This document shows, one piece after another, positions 24,612 to 33,356 of a stretch of 64,000 bases of DNA. A model generated the notes under the pieces. That model worked only from the letters and a program-made list of their open reading frames with translations. It searched no databases and was not told the DNA's origin. This DNA comes from Ruminococcus sp. Marseille-P6503 (GTDB lineage Bacteria > Bacillota > Clostridia > Oscillospirales > Ruminococcaceae), in the NCBI RefSeq assembly GCF_900604945.1, contig NZ_UWPB01000002.1, positions 558,001-622,000 of the forward strand, in the 5' to 3' direction. A program made the translations under genes and the position numbers. How positions within the stretch are numbered: position 1 is the first letter of the stretch; every line of letters starts with the position of its first letter.

Positions 24612-26177
24612 ATGAGTATAACGGCAGCGGCGGTCAAAAAAGCCGCGGCGGTTTTGCTTCCAAAGAAAAAGGTAAGGAAGGCTATAGGCTTTGCCGCCGC
24701 TTTTTTAATAACGCTCGCTCTGCTTCCGGTAATGCTGCTGCTGGCAATGGGTCATCAGCTGACAAAGGCGGAGGATGAATACGGAAATATAGATTTCAGT
24801 CAGTTTATGCAAAGTCTGTCTCCGGAACAAAAGGAGCGTTTCTCACAGATGGAGGACGACGGCAAGGCTATTGAAAAGGAAATGGAAAAGCTCGGAATCA
24901 AGGATATGATCGTCAAAGCTCAGATAATATATCTCACATATTTTGACGACGTTCACAAGGATGAGGATTTTTTTGCGGAATACTGTTCGCTTTTCAAAGA
25001 GAACGATAATGAAAAGCTGATTGAAAATCTCGGTAGCAAATACAATCTGAGCATTGATTACAGCGAATTTATGCGGTCGTATTCCGTGATAGTTAACGTC
25101 AGCATAAATCCGTATCTGTTTGTGAATTTTGATTTAAAGAACAACATAGACCTGTCGGTCTGGGCTGAAAACGCCTATGAAACTCAGTGGGGCTGTGTTC
25201 CCCATACCGACGGCAGTCTGCTGACAGATGAAAAATACAAGGCGCTAAAGGAAAAATATCCGCAGGATATCACCGCAGACTGCGACAAATGGCTGAGCCG
25301 GAGAACTGTTGACAATTACAATTTGCTGAGATCGTATCTATGGTACGACCACGAAAGCGGAACGATTTCCGAGGATAATTATCCGATCTCCGATATGACC
25401 GTTCAGGAGCTGTTCGATTCGGCGGACGTAAAAGGAAATATCGAAACTCTTCCTCAAACCAAGGGTATAGCTGTTTTAAAAGAGAATACGATAGGTATTT
25501 TTGTGGGAAACGGTAACGCGATATATGCGAAATCTGCCGAGGACGGGATAGTAAAGGAGAATATCTCAGCCGGAGGCTGGACCTCGTGGTTTGAAATACC
25601 GTGGATACAGTACGGCGATGAAAAAAGCTTCGGCAATGAAATCAAATTTGAAGAATATGACGAAAAGAAGAAAAATAATCTGGGACTTGTTCAGTGGGCG
25701 ATCCAGGCTCATGAAAACGGCTGGGGATATGTTTACGGAACCTACGGAAACGTTTTGACGGAGCCGCTTTTACAGGACAGAGCCGCTGTGTTCGGCAGCG
25801 AGGTCACAAGCTATACGGACTTTATACGTTCAAACTGGCTCGGCAAAAGGACGGCGGATTGTGTTGGGCTCATCAAGGGGTACGGCTGGTATGACAGCAA
25901 AAGCGGAGAAATAAAGGTCGGTTCTAACGGCATGATGGACGTGGGAGCAAACGCTATGTTTGCGAATGCGGCTGTCAAAGGCACGATAGATACCATACCG
26001 GAAGTACCCGGACTTGCCGTCTGGTCGGACGGTCACATCGGTATATATATCGGCAACGGCGAAGTGATCGAAGCCATGAATACGCTCCGAGGCGTTACAA
26101 GAACAAAGCTTGCAGGGCGCGAATGGACGCACTGGCTTCAGATTCCGTATATCAGCTATGTTGAAGAAAAGGAGTAA
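24612..26177 (+). CDS. conjugation cell-wall hydrolase, tandem NlpC/P60-like domains
   Basis: A 521-residue membrane-anchored protein (one helix at about 27-46) that should open peptidoglycan locally for the transfer channel. Residues about 220-335 and 358-516 are two related NlpC/P60-type domains. The second has the expected Cys417 (RTADCVGLIKGYGWYD) and His475 (SDGHIGIYIGNG). In the first, the aligned positions are Asn235 (RTVDNYNLLRSYLWYD) and Thr293 (KENTIGIFVGNG), so that copy should be inactive. ATG 24612 is preferred over TTG 24606. It lies after VirB4, as in other Tn1549-like elements. Confidence 0.85.
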   Translation: MSITAAAVKKAAAVLLPKKKVRKAIGFAAAFLITLALLPVMLLLAMGHQLTKAEDEYGNIDFSQFMQSLSPEQKERFSQMEDDGKAIEKEMEKLGIKDMIVKAQIIYLTYFDDVHKDEDFFAEYCSLFKENDNEKLIENLGSKYNLSIDYSEFMRSYSVIVNVSINPYLFVNFDLKNNIDLSVWAENAYETQWGCVPHTDGSLLTDEKYKALKEKYPQDITADCDKWLSRRTVDNYNLLRSYLWYDHESGTISEDNYPISDMTVQELFDSADVKGNIETLPQTKGIAVLKENTIGIFVGNGNAIYAKSAEDGIVKENISAGGWTSWFEIPWIQYGDEKSFGNEIKFEEYDEKKKNNLGLVQWAIQAHENGWGYVYGTYGNVLTEPLLQDRAAVFGSEVTSYTDFIRSNWLGKRTADCVGLIKGYGWYDSKSGEIKVGSNGMMDVGANAMFANAAVKGTIDTIPEVPGLAVWSDGHIGIYIGNGEVIEAMNTLRGVTRTKLAGREWTHWLQIPYISYVEEKE

Positions 26178-26182
26178 AATAA

Positions 26183-27340
26183 ATGAAAATATATTTAAAA
26201 AATGGAATGTCAAAGGATTTCCCCATGACAGTTTTTGAATTGGAGGACGCTTTGGATATGCTCGGAACGGATAATCCCGTGGTAGATTTCAGGATTTCCG
26301 AGCATGAAAATATGGACTTGCCAAAGAGCCTGTGCAGAGATTTTACTGCAGATATTTACAAGCTGAATCTGTTTGCGGAACGCTTTGAAAGGCTTGAATA
26401 TCCTGAAAGAGCAGCGATGGAAAGTCTGTTGGCTTCAAACCCTGAGTGTGAATTTGAAGATATGCTTCTGATGACCTACGGTTTGGATTCTGTTCCCGTA
26501 TGGCCGTGCAAAGATTACTATGAGCTCGGAGAAGCAATGATAGAAAACGATATGGTAGAAGAACTCAGAGAGCTGCCTGACGAATATATCGATCTGATCG
26601 ACCGTGAAAAGATCGGCAGACTTGTTCACGGCAAAGATAATGGTATGTTCGTTCACGGTTATTATTGCGTACCGTCAAACTACGAAACGCCCGACATAAA
26701 TATTGAATTTGGCAAGCCTGAGAACTGTTTTTTCCGCCTGCTGATTGCGCCGAAACCGACAGGCAGTGAATCCACCGAGCAGTTCGCACAATGGCTTTCT
26801 TTGCCCTGCAATAAAGAAAATCTGAATGACATTGCCAAAGATCTTGGTATAGGCAGAGTTCAGGACATGGTTTACTATGATTTTCAATCTGCATTGCCGC
26901 GGATCACAGTTGAAAGCTTCGATAACATGAATCATATTGAAGAACTGAACGCCCTGGCGGAAAAGCTTTCAACGCTCTCTCATGCTGACTTTGTCAAGCT
27001 GAAAGCAGTAATGGAAAGTCAGGAATTCACAGAAATATCCGACGCGGCAGAATGTCTGAACTGTCTTGACAGTTACGGATTTGTCGGAAATATCTGCAGT
27101 GCAGACGAGTTCGGCAAAGAATATCTTTCGAGAAATCTGCCGACGAATTTTGATTTATCTGTGCTTGAGGAAATGGATTTACAGGATTTCGGCAGTAAAA
27201 TTCTGAGCTATAAAGGCTCTCTGGCAACCTCTTATGGAGTGATATACGGCAAGAATATGGATCTGTTTTCAGCTATAACCCTACAGCCGGAACAGGAAGA
27301 AATACAGGAATTGAGTATGGAAACGGAGATGAGTCTATGA
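26183..27340 (+). CDS. ArdA-like antirestriction protein
   Basis: An acidic 385-residue protein with the look of element-borne ArdA relatives, which mimic DNA and block type I restriction enzymes. An N-terminal part (MKIYLKNGMSKDFPMTVFELEDALDML) is followed by alternating acidic helices. A helical segment from about residue 250 (HIEELNALAEKLSTLSHADFVKLKAVME) resembles the ArdA family's repeated unit. Catalytic motifs are not expected. It follows the C40 peptidase by five bases and overlaps the next gene by four, so it is in the transfer operon. The family call is moderate. Confidence 0.6.
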   Translation: MKIYLKNGMSKDFPMTVFELEDALDMLGTDNPVVDFRISEHENMDLPKSLCRDFTADIYKLNLFAERFERLEYPERAAMESLLASNPECEFEDMLLMTYGLDSVPVWPCKDYYELGEAMIENDMVEELRELPDEYIDLIDREKIGRLVHGKDNGMFVHGYYCVPSNYETPDINIEFGKPENCFFRLLIAPKPTGSESTEQFAQWLSLPCNKENLNDIAKDLGIGRVQDMVYYDFQSALPRITVESFDNMNHIEELNALAEKLSTLSHADFVKLKAVMESQEFTEISDAAECLNCLDSYGFVGNICSADEFGKEYLSRNLPTNFDLSVLEEMDLQDFGSKILSYKGSLATSYGVIYGKNMDLFSAITLQPEQEEIQELSMETEMSL

Positions 27341-27573
27341 AAAGATCGGTTGCAGTTTCAGTCAATGAAGAAAAATTGTCAGCAATAGAAATGTATTTAG
27401 AGCAGAAGAATACTACGCTTGCGGCGGAGCTTGATAAATATGTCGATCAGTTATATCAGAAAAACGTGCCGCAGAATGTTAGAGATTTTATTGACATGAT
27501 GTCATCAAAGAAGCCTTCGGCAAAACGTGGGAAGCCCTCGCCTGCCGAATCAGAAAAGCAGTCTGAACGATAA
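27337..27573 (+). CDS. DUF6103-like small protein
   Basis: A 78-residue protein: a short beta strand and helix (KRSVAVSVNEEKLSAIEMYLEQK), an acidic helix, VPQNVRDFIDMM, then a basic proline-rich tail. It resembles DUF6103 proteins of conjugative elements, whose role is unknown. Its ATG overlaps the stop of the ArdA-like gene by four bases. A second open frame overlaps its 3' end and runs on to 27679. Confidence 0.65.
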   Translation: MKRSVAVSVNEEKLSAIEMYLEQKNTTLAAELDKYVDQLYQKNVPQNVRDFIDMMSSKKPSAKRGKPSPAESEKQSER

Positions 27574-27679
27574 CTCCCCCTGTTCGCACCGTGTGCCGCT
27601 GTCTGAGATTGTTGCTGCGGAGCGTGAAGCGGAAATGAAAACGCAGGACTACATTCCGTTTGGCATAACCTTCGGATGA
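27527..27679 (+). CDS. possible overlapping or frameshifted small frame
   Basis: In the +1 frame relative to the upstream gene, GTG 27527 opens a 50-residue frame that passes its stop and ends with RVPLSEIVAAEREAEMKTQD and YIPFGITFG. The composition reads like real protein, more so than random sequence. It could be an overlapping gene, the product of +1 frameshifting, or the original C-terminus of the upstream protein displaced by an indel. No ribosome site is evident. Confidence 0.35.
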   Translation: MGSPRLPNQKSSLNDNSPCSHRVPLSEIVAAEREAEMKTQDYIPFGITFG

Positions 27680-27741
27680 AAATAACCGATAAACCCGAAC
27701 AGCTTACGTTCGGATTCCCAAAAACGTAAAGGAGATTTTGT

Positions 27742-28008
27742 ATGAATTATAGAGGCTTATATATTTCAAAATGCCGTGACACAGGCATTGAACGAGAGGA
27801 CAAGAACGGCAATACGGTAACCGCAGAGGGCTGGTTTTATCAGGTTTTCACAGATGATTCGATGGCTGAGGAAATAGACAACTTCTGTGGAGCCGTAGGA
27901 TATGAGCTGTCCGATGACAGTGAGGAAACCGCTGAGCAGTTCGCCCGTGAGGTCGTTGATATGGAAATAAAGGAATATCAGCGCTATAAAAACGAGCTTA
28001 CAATGTGA
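27742..28008 (+). CDS. small acidic protein of unknown function
   Basis: An 88-residue protein (MNYRGLYISKCRDTGIERED at the start) with a beta-rich front half and an acidic helical back half (DDSEETAEQFAREVVDMEIKEY). AAAGGAG precedes the ATG. It lies between the DUF6103-like gene and the candidate oriT, a usual place for small element genes. The family is not recognised. Confidence 0.65.
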   Translation: MNYRGLYISKCRDTGIEREDKNGNTVTAEGWFYQVFTDDSMAEEIDNFCGAVGYELSDDSEETAEQFAREVVDMEIKEYQRYKNELTM

Positions 28009-28356
28009 GAAAACGTGATTTAACCGCCCTGTCGCCAACCGTGTGCCGTCGTGTGCGATTCTATAGGCACAGGCAGGGTAAGTTTACCCTTAAGGACAAG
28101 CAGGGCTTATTCGGGGCTTTTTCGCAGAGTTTCAGAAAGGCGGAAAATATATGTATGAGGTGAAAAATTGTCTTGCAAGTTAAAACGTCGGGGTTGTAAC
28201 CCCGACGCGGACACAGCGGACGGCAAAGCCGACCGCAATTTTGCGGGACTTGGGCAGTTTCATGGTAAGGGGTTGTAAATCCAGCCTTTCTGAAATTTAG
28301 GGGTTGTAACCGCAGAAAGCAAAGAAATTACGGCATATTTAAAGGAGTTGTAGCAT
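28009..28356 (+). other. candidate origin of transfer (oriT) region
   Basis: No gene is supported in these 348 bases. They directly precede the relaxosome and relaxase genes and are dense in structure. A 12-bp inverted repeat (28130-28141 and 28284-28295) encloses a 20-bp perfect palindrome (28187-28206) and a hairpin GCGGACGGC/GCCGACCGC (28216-28236). The decamer GGGGTTGTAA occurs three times (28190-28199, 28269-28278, 28300-28309). The arrangement fits a relaxase recognition site with iterated accessory-protein sites. The nick site cannot be named from sequence. Confidence 0.6.
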
Positions 28357-28761
28357 ATGAGTTTTGAGAATAAGGTCAAATTTGCTCTTTGGGCGTATCC
28401 TGAAACGCTGAAGAACGTAGAGGTCCATTACAAAAACGACAATTGCAGATCGCAAAGCGAGTTTATAGAGAAAGCAATTAAGTTCTACATCGGCTATCTC
28501 AGCGAGGAAGATAACATAAACTATCTCTCCCCTATGATAACCGAAACGGTCAAGGCTCAGATAAAGGGTACGGAGCAGAGACTAGCACGTTTGCTTTTTA
28601 AAGTCGCCGTGGAGCTTGGAAAGCTGTCGCATATGACCGCCGCTGTAAACGAGGTTGACGATGATACGCTTAACAGTCTTCACGCCATGTGCGTAAACGA
28701 GGTGAGGAAAATCAACGGCATCATTGATTACGAGGACGCGGCTGAATATCAGAACAGCTGA
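28357..28761 (+). CDS. relaxosome accessory protein, ribbon-helix-helix type
   Basis: A 134-residue protein. The N-terminal third (VKFALWAYPETLKNVEVHYK, then CRSQSEFIEKAIKFYIGYL) has the strand-helix-helix pattern of ribbon-helix-helix proteins such as MobC-type factors. The rest is a helical dimer-like extension. Such proteins bind oriT and help the relaxase. It sits between the candidate oriT and the relaxase gene, which supports that role. AAAGGAG precedes the ATG. Confidence 0.72.
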   Translation: MSFENKVKFALWAYPETLKNVEVHYKNDNCRSQSEFIEKAIKFYIGYLSEEDNINYLSPMITETVKAQIKGTEQRLARLLFKVAVELGKLSHMTAAVNEVDDDTLNSLHAMCVNEVRKINGIIDYEDAAEYQNS

Positions 28762-28787
28762 TACTTTAACGAATGGAGATGATATAA

Positions 28788-31700
28788 CTGGCGAAAATAA
28801 TCGTAACAAGCCGTTATTTAAAAAGCGGCAGCGGAAACAGAAAACAGCTTTACCGTTATGTAAAATACATCGCGACCCGCGAGGGTTCAGCGCCGATACC
28901 GAATACAAACGAACACGCTCCTGCCGCTAAAAAACAGCAGGAGCTGATTTTTTCTCTGCTAAAATGTTTCCCCGACGGCAAAGAGTTATTTGAATACGAG
29001 GACTACCAAAAGAATCCCACCGTCAAAAACGCTTCCGCTCTCATATCGGAAATACTTGACCGGAACATGGACCGCCTTACAAGCCGTAAAAACTATGTAA
29101 GCTATCTTGCTAACCGTCCGGGCGCTGTTAAATTCGGTAAGCATGGTTTGTTCTCGCAGTCGGACGAGCCTGTCGAGCTTGAAAAGACCGCAAAAGAAAT
29201 AGCGGCTCACGGAGGAAACGTCTGGACTCATGTCGTTTCCCTGCGCAGGGACAGCGCTCAGGCGATGGGCTATGACAATTTAAAAGCGTGGCGGGACTTA
29301 GTCAAGCGGCAGATCGCTAATATTGCAAAGAGTCAGAAAATCGAAATGAAAAATCTCAGATGGTACGCCGCGTTTCATGATAAGAAAACCAATCCTCACG
29401 TGCATATAATCGTGTACTCCGCCAACGAGCGCGAGGGATTCCTCACCAACCGCGGAATAGAAAAAATACGAAGCGGCTTTGCAAACGATATCTATCAGGA
29501 CGAGCTGCACCATTTATATCAGCGCCAGACCGACCTGCGAAATCTTCTGAAAAAAGAGTCGGCAGAGTTTATGCGTAAGCTTGTAAATGATATTGCAGGA
29601 AACGCCTTTGAGGATACGGAGCTTTTATCTTTAGTATCCAAGCTTTCCAAGCAGCTTAATAATGTTAAAGGCAAAAAAGTATACGGATATTTAAAGCCGG
29701 AGGTCAAGCAGACGGTCAACGCAATTTTTGCAAGGCTTGCGGAAAATGATTCTATTCAGAAAATGTATAAGCTGTGGTGTGAAATGGAGCAACAGAAGCA
29801 CGACGTGTATTCGTCGGCAAAGCTTCAGTTTCCGACATTAGTTGATAATAAGGAATTTAAATCCGTCAAAAACATGATCGTTCAGACTGTGCTGGATATG
29901 AATAGTCCTGTTATTGATATTGAGATTGAAGAACCTGAGCCGACAGAGTATTTCAATGAAGATACCGATAATTGTATTTCAGTAAATTCTGCTCTTGATG
30001 ATCTTATGGAATATGATTTTAATCGAAACGTTGAAAATGCAGTGACATCTGATACTGGCAAAACTCCGAAAAGCAAATACTATTTAAAATGGAGCAATGA
30101 ATACAAGGAAGCCTGCAGGATCATCTATGACAAAAGCTCGAAGCCTGAAGATTTTAAAAAGGCTGAACAGCTTTTGCTGTCAGAATCAAATTCAGGAAAT
30201 ATACTGGCAATTCACGATTTAGGAAAGCTGTATTCTACAGATAAGCTCGGAGAAAAGGATGATGAAAAATCATTTTCATTTTACAGGGAAGCGCTTCATG
30301 CTTTTACGGTAATAGAACCGAACGCAGATTCCATGTTCCCCTATGAGCCGAGATACGAAGGTCAGAATATGAAGTCTGCTGATATGCGCTCTTACGTTTG
30401 GTACAGAATAGGCAAAATGCACTGCTACGGTCTGGGAACGGAACAGAATTATGAAAAAGCGTTTGAATGGTTTTTAAAATCGGCTCAGGAAGGAAACAAG
30501 TTTGCGCAATACAGTCTTGCCAATTTGTATTACTACGGCAACGGCGCGGAAAGGAATCTTAAGGAAGCCTTCGGCTGGTATATGAGATCGGCGAAACAGG
30601 GACAGCCTTATGCTTCATATGCTGTGGCTCAGATGTATAGCAAAGGCGAATATGTTGAACATGATGAAAAAACTGCTCAGAAATATTACAATCAGGCTCT
30701 TTCGGGATTTTTAAAGCTTGAAGCAGACGGTCAGGCGGACGATAACCTCTTTTACAAAATAGGGGCGATGTACAAAAACGGTCTTGGCACAGAGGCTGAC
30801 ATGGGTATGGCTTTGGAATACTTTAAGCGTTCCGCAGAGCTGAACAACAAAAACGGGTTATATGAATACGGCAAGGCTCTGCTGCTCGGAGATAAAGATA
30901 TGCCAAAGGCTATGGATTGTCTTGAAAAAGCGGTAAGGCTCGGAAATCTGAATGCCAAGCGTTTTCTTGCGCTTGAATATATCAGCGGAGAACATATTGA
31001 ACAGGATATTGACAAGGGTATTGAAATGCTGACCGAATGCGCGGATTTCAGCGATCCCCTTTCCTGCTTTATGCTCGGCAGAATATATTTCAATGGGGAA
31101 TTTGTGAACAGGGATCTGAGCAAGGCTGAGAAATATCTGCTCATGGCAGATAAGGACAGCGGATACGCTTGCTATTATCTCGGAAAGCTTTATCAGGAAG
31201 AAGAAAAATATGACATTGACAAAGCTGTTGAATGGCTTGAAAAAGCGGTTACCTATGACGATATATCGGCGTATGCTTCGTATTCGTTAGCTAAAATACT
31301 TTTGGAAGATAACAAATATCATGATACACAAAAGGCAATAAAACTACTTGAACTATCTGCCGAAGAAAACAATTGGGCTTCGTTTCTGCTGGGAAGGCTT
31401 TATCTTTTCGGTACGGAGGATATTGAGAAAGATAAGGAAAAGGCGATGGAATGGCTTAACAGGTCGACGGACGACGGAAACGTTTATGCTCAGACTTTTC
31501 TGAATCAAAGCGGAAGCTTTGAAAACACAATGCTGGCAAATACGATTTTAAGCTTGTTTATCAATCTAAGCCGATGTATTGAAGATGATTACATAAGAAG
31601 ATACAGATCGGTCAGGATGTCCGCAGACAAAAAGCTTAGGCGTATGATAATTGAAAAGAAACAGGCGCTGGGGATTAAGGAGGAGCAGGGTTATGTATAA
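28788..31700 (+). CDS. MobP-type relaxase with C-terminal Sel1 repeats (CTG start)
   Basis: The relaxase nicks oriT and pilots the strand. Coding clearly begins at CTG 28788 (then AKIIVTSRYLKSGSG), nine bases after GGAG; a stop codon lies directly before it. The first ATG (29067) would remove 93 residues, including the Tyr-rich segment LYRYVKYIATREG where the nucleophile is expected. The metal motif is NPHVHIIVY, with HVH at 204-206. Residues about 470-900 are Sel1-type helical repeats (KAFEWFLKSAQEG, KAMEWLNRSTDDG and others), probably a protein-protein scaffold. Full length is 970 residues. The last 118 residues are duplicated at 33684-34053. Confidence 0.88.
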   Translation: MAKIIVTSRYLKSGSGNRKQLYRYVKYIATREGSAPIPNTNEHAPAAKKQQELIFSLLKCFPDGKELFEYEDYQKNPTVKNASALISEILDRNMDRLTSRKNYVSYLANRPGAVKFGKHGLFSQSDEPVELEKTAKEIAAHGGNVWTHVVSLRRDSAQAMGYDNLKAWRDLVKRQIANIAKSQKIEMKNLRWYAAFHDKKTNPHVHIIVYSANEREGFLTNRGIEKIRSGFANDIYQDELHHLYQRQTDLRNLLKKESAEFMRKLVNDIAGNAFEDTELLSLVSKLSKQLNNVKGKKVYGYLKPEVKQTVNAIFARLAENDSIQKMYKLWCEMEQQKHDVYSSAKLQFPTLVDNKEFKSVKNMIVQTVLDMNSPVIDIEIEEPEPTEYFNEDTDNCISVNSALDDLMEYDFNRNVENAVTSDTGKTPKSKYYLKWSNEYKEACRIIYDKSSKPEDFKKAEQLLLSESNSGNILAIHDLGKLYSTDKLGEKDDEKSFSFYREALHAFTVIEPNADSMFPYEPRYEGQNMKSADMRSYVWYRIGKMHCYGLGTEQNYEKAFEWFLKSAQEGNKFAQYSLANLYYYGNGAERNLKEAFGWYMRSAKQGQPYASYAVAQMYSKGEYVEHDEKTAQKYYNQALSGFLKLEADGQADDNLFYKIGAMYKNGLGTEADMGMALEYFKRSAELNNKNGLYEYGKALLLGDKDMPKAMDCLEKAVRLGNLNAKRFLALEYISGEHIEQDIDKGIEMLTECADFSDPLSCFMLGRIYFNGEFVNRDLSKAEKYLLMADKDSGYACYYLGKLYQEEEKYDIDKAVEWLEKAVTYDDISAYASYSLAKILLEDNKYHDTQKAIKLLELSAEENNWASFLLGRLYLFGTEDIEKDKEKAMEWLNRSTDDGNVYAQTFLNQSGSFENTMLANTILSLFINLSRCIEDDYIRRYRSVRMSADKKLRRMIIEKKQALGIKEEQGYV
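31340..31694 (+). repeat. relaxase 3' end, copy 1 of a long direct repeat
   Basis: This segment, coding for the C-terminus of the intact relaxase, recurs at 33684-34044 with only scattered substitutions and a small length difference near the end. The two copies are 2.34 kb apart and in the same direction. Confidence 0.95.
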
Positions 31701-31769
31701 AAAAATAACAAAGTATTATTGCTAAATTTAGTTAAAATGCAGAAATTATAAATATCTACGACAAAACTA

Positions 31770-31798
31770 TTGAAATGTAAGATTATATGTGATAATAT
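31770..31798 (+). promoter_or_regulatory. promoter upstream of the DUF4304-like gene
   Basis: TTGAAA (31770-31775), a 17-base spacer and TAATAT (31793-31798) in a very AT-rich gap after the relaxase gene. Confidence 0.55.
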
Positions 31799-31891
31799 GT
31801 AAAATAATTGGCGTAAATAGGTATTTGTTAAATTATAAAAGCACAAATATCTAAAAACAATAATTATATGATTGATAAATAAGGAGGATTT

Positions 31892-33328
31892 ATGGGTAGA
31901 TTTTTTTCAAATGTACAAATAAAAAATACCGGAAGCAGGGAGCAGTTTATAAGCTCATTCTGCGATTTAATGAAAAAGCGTAATCTTGTTCAATGTACTG
32001 ATGACGAAGCGGAAGTTCAGTATATTCTCGCTTTTTCAGAGGGCGGTTGGGTAACGCTTGCTTCCGACGTATACAAAAGCGCCTCCAAGCAGGCTCACGA
32101 CGACGCTCAGCAGACTGCGAAGGAAATGAATACGAGCAGCTTCAGTATGGAAGTAGTGGACAGCGACTGGGCGATTATCGGACTGCATACAGGGGCTGAT
32201 ATTCATGATACGGTGATTGCGGGACGTTCGGTATTTCCGGAGGAACAGTCGCCCAAAGGCAGACAGGAGCGCTGGGAACAGCTTTTAGCGCAGGGCAAAA
32301 CGTGGGAGCAGCTTTCTGAGATCTGGAACAAGAACGAAGTTTTTGTTGAGGACGCTATGCAGGAAGCAGCTTCTGTCTTAGGTATTGAACCGAAATATAT
32401 GATTTCGGAATATGATGACTTTAACAGTGAAGCGAATACAAATTCCGATATCTTACCGCTGTTTTATAAAAAGAATATTACTGTTTTAAAAAATAGCGAA
32501 AAAAAGCTTACGCTTAATGCGGCTTTTAAACAGGTTTTCGGAGAAGCTCTTGAACCGCTGGGGTTTGTTAAAATGAAAGGTAATAACAAGTATCTTCTTA
32601 GACTGATAAACAATGAAATCCTGCAGATTATAGCTTTAGAAAATGAGCAAGATGATAATTCCGGTTATAAGGCGTTTTCAATATACGCAGGAATAGCAAC
32701 GATTTACAGACCTAATATTGATATAAAAAAATATGCTTCATATAATAAAAATTGGCTTAAAAATCTATCCAGTTATTACAGTGACCTATTTCCGGAAAAA
32801 CATGGAGATGAAACGTTTAAAAAGTTATCCTCAATATCATATGAACAAAATAATACTGAGGATATTTTTAAAAAAGCAACCTACGCTTTGAGCATGACTC
32901 AGTCTCTTGTTATGCCGCTGTTTGAGGAAGTAACCGACCTTAAATCGTGCTTAATGTTTTTAAGGAAATTTAGAGGCTGGTTGAGTATAGATGATGAAAA
33001 TGACATTTTCGGCAGAGATAATTTTAATAATCACTACAACGAAGGAATGCTTTACATCAAAACAAATTATCAAGGTGATTTTATGGAACTTGTGGAGAGC
33101 AGGACTAAATATGAGCGTGTTGCACAAATTTTAAAATCAAGAGGAAAAAATATGTATACAGAAAGCTATGATGATTATTACAACAGAAAGTCTAAATGTG
33201 CGCTTGAAAGAAAAAAGCAATTAGAACTAATATTTAATAACCCTGAGAAATATGAAGCTGCAATGGCAGAAATAGAATATCGAAAGAATTTAAATAATGC
33301 TATTTTACACGATTTGAAAATTATTTAA
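31892..33328 (+). CDS. two-domain cargo protein with a DUF4304-like C-terminal half
   Basis: A 478-residue cytoplasmic protein with no signal peptide. Residues 1-165 form one domain (MGRFFSNVQIKNTGSREQF, GGWVTLASDVYKSA, DSDWAIIGLHTGADI). From about residue 205 it resembles DUF4304 (FKQVFGEALEPLGFVKMKGN). Composition becomes AT-rich in the second half, unlike the transfer genes. It lies between the relaxase and a truncated secreted protein, in the segment bounded by the two relaxase tails. It may be an immunity or cargo protein, but no function can be shown. AAGGAGG precedes the ATG. Confidence 0.6.
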   Translation: MGRFFSNVQIKNTGSREQFISSFCDLMKKRNLVQCTDDEAEVQYILAFSEGGWVTLASDVYKSASKQAHDDAQQTAKEMNTSSFSMEVVDSDWAIIGLHTGADIHDTVIAGRSVFPEEQSPKGRQERWEQLLAQGKTWEQLSEIWNKNEVFVEDAMQEAASVLGIEPKYMISEYDDFNSEANTNSDILPLFYKKNITVLKNSEKKLTLNAAFKQVFGEALEPLGFVKMKGNNKYLLRLINNEILQIIALENEQDDNSGYKAFSIYAGIATIYRPNIDIKKYASYNKNWLKNLSSYYSDLFPEKHGDETFKKLSSISYEQNNTEDIFKKATYALSMTQSLVMPLFEEVTDLKSCLMFLRKFRGWLSIDDENDIFGRDNFNNHYNEGMLYIKTNYQGDFMELVESRTKYERVAQILKSRGKNMYTESYDDYYNRKSKCALERKKQLELIFNNPEKYEAAMAEIEYRKNLNNAILHDLKII

Positions 33329-33356
33329 TATAAGTAAAAATGAAAGGAAATATATT

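Noticed and set aside
27574-27741. Hairpin or RNA gene in the gap after the DUF6103-like gene
   Set aside because: No strong stem was found; the protein-like +1 frame explains part of the gap better.
28187-28309. Possible CRISPR array from three GGGGTTGTAA copies
   Set aside because: The repeats are only 10 bases, unevenly spaced (about 79 and 31 bases), and no cas genes are present. They fit oriT sites better.
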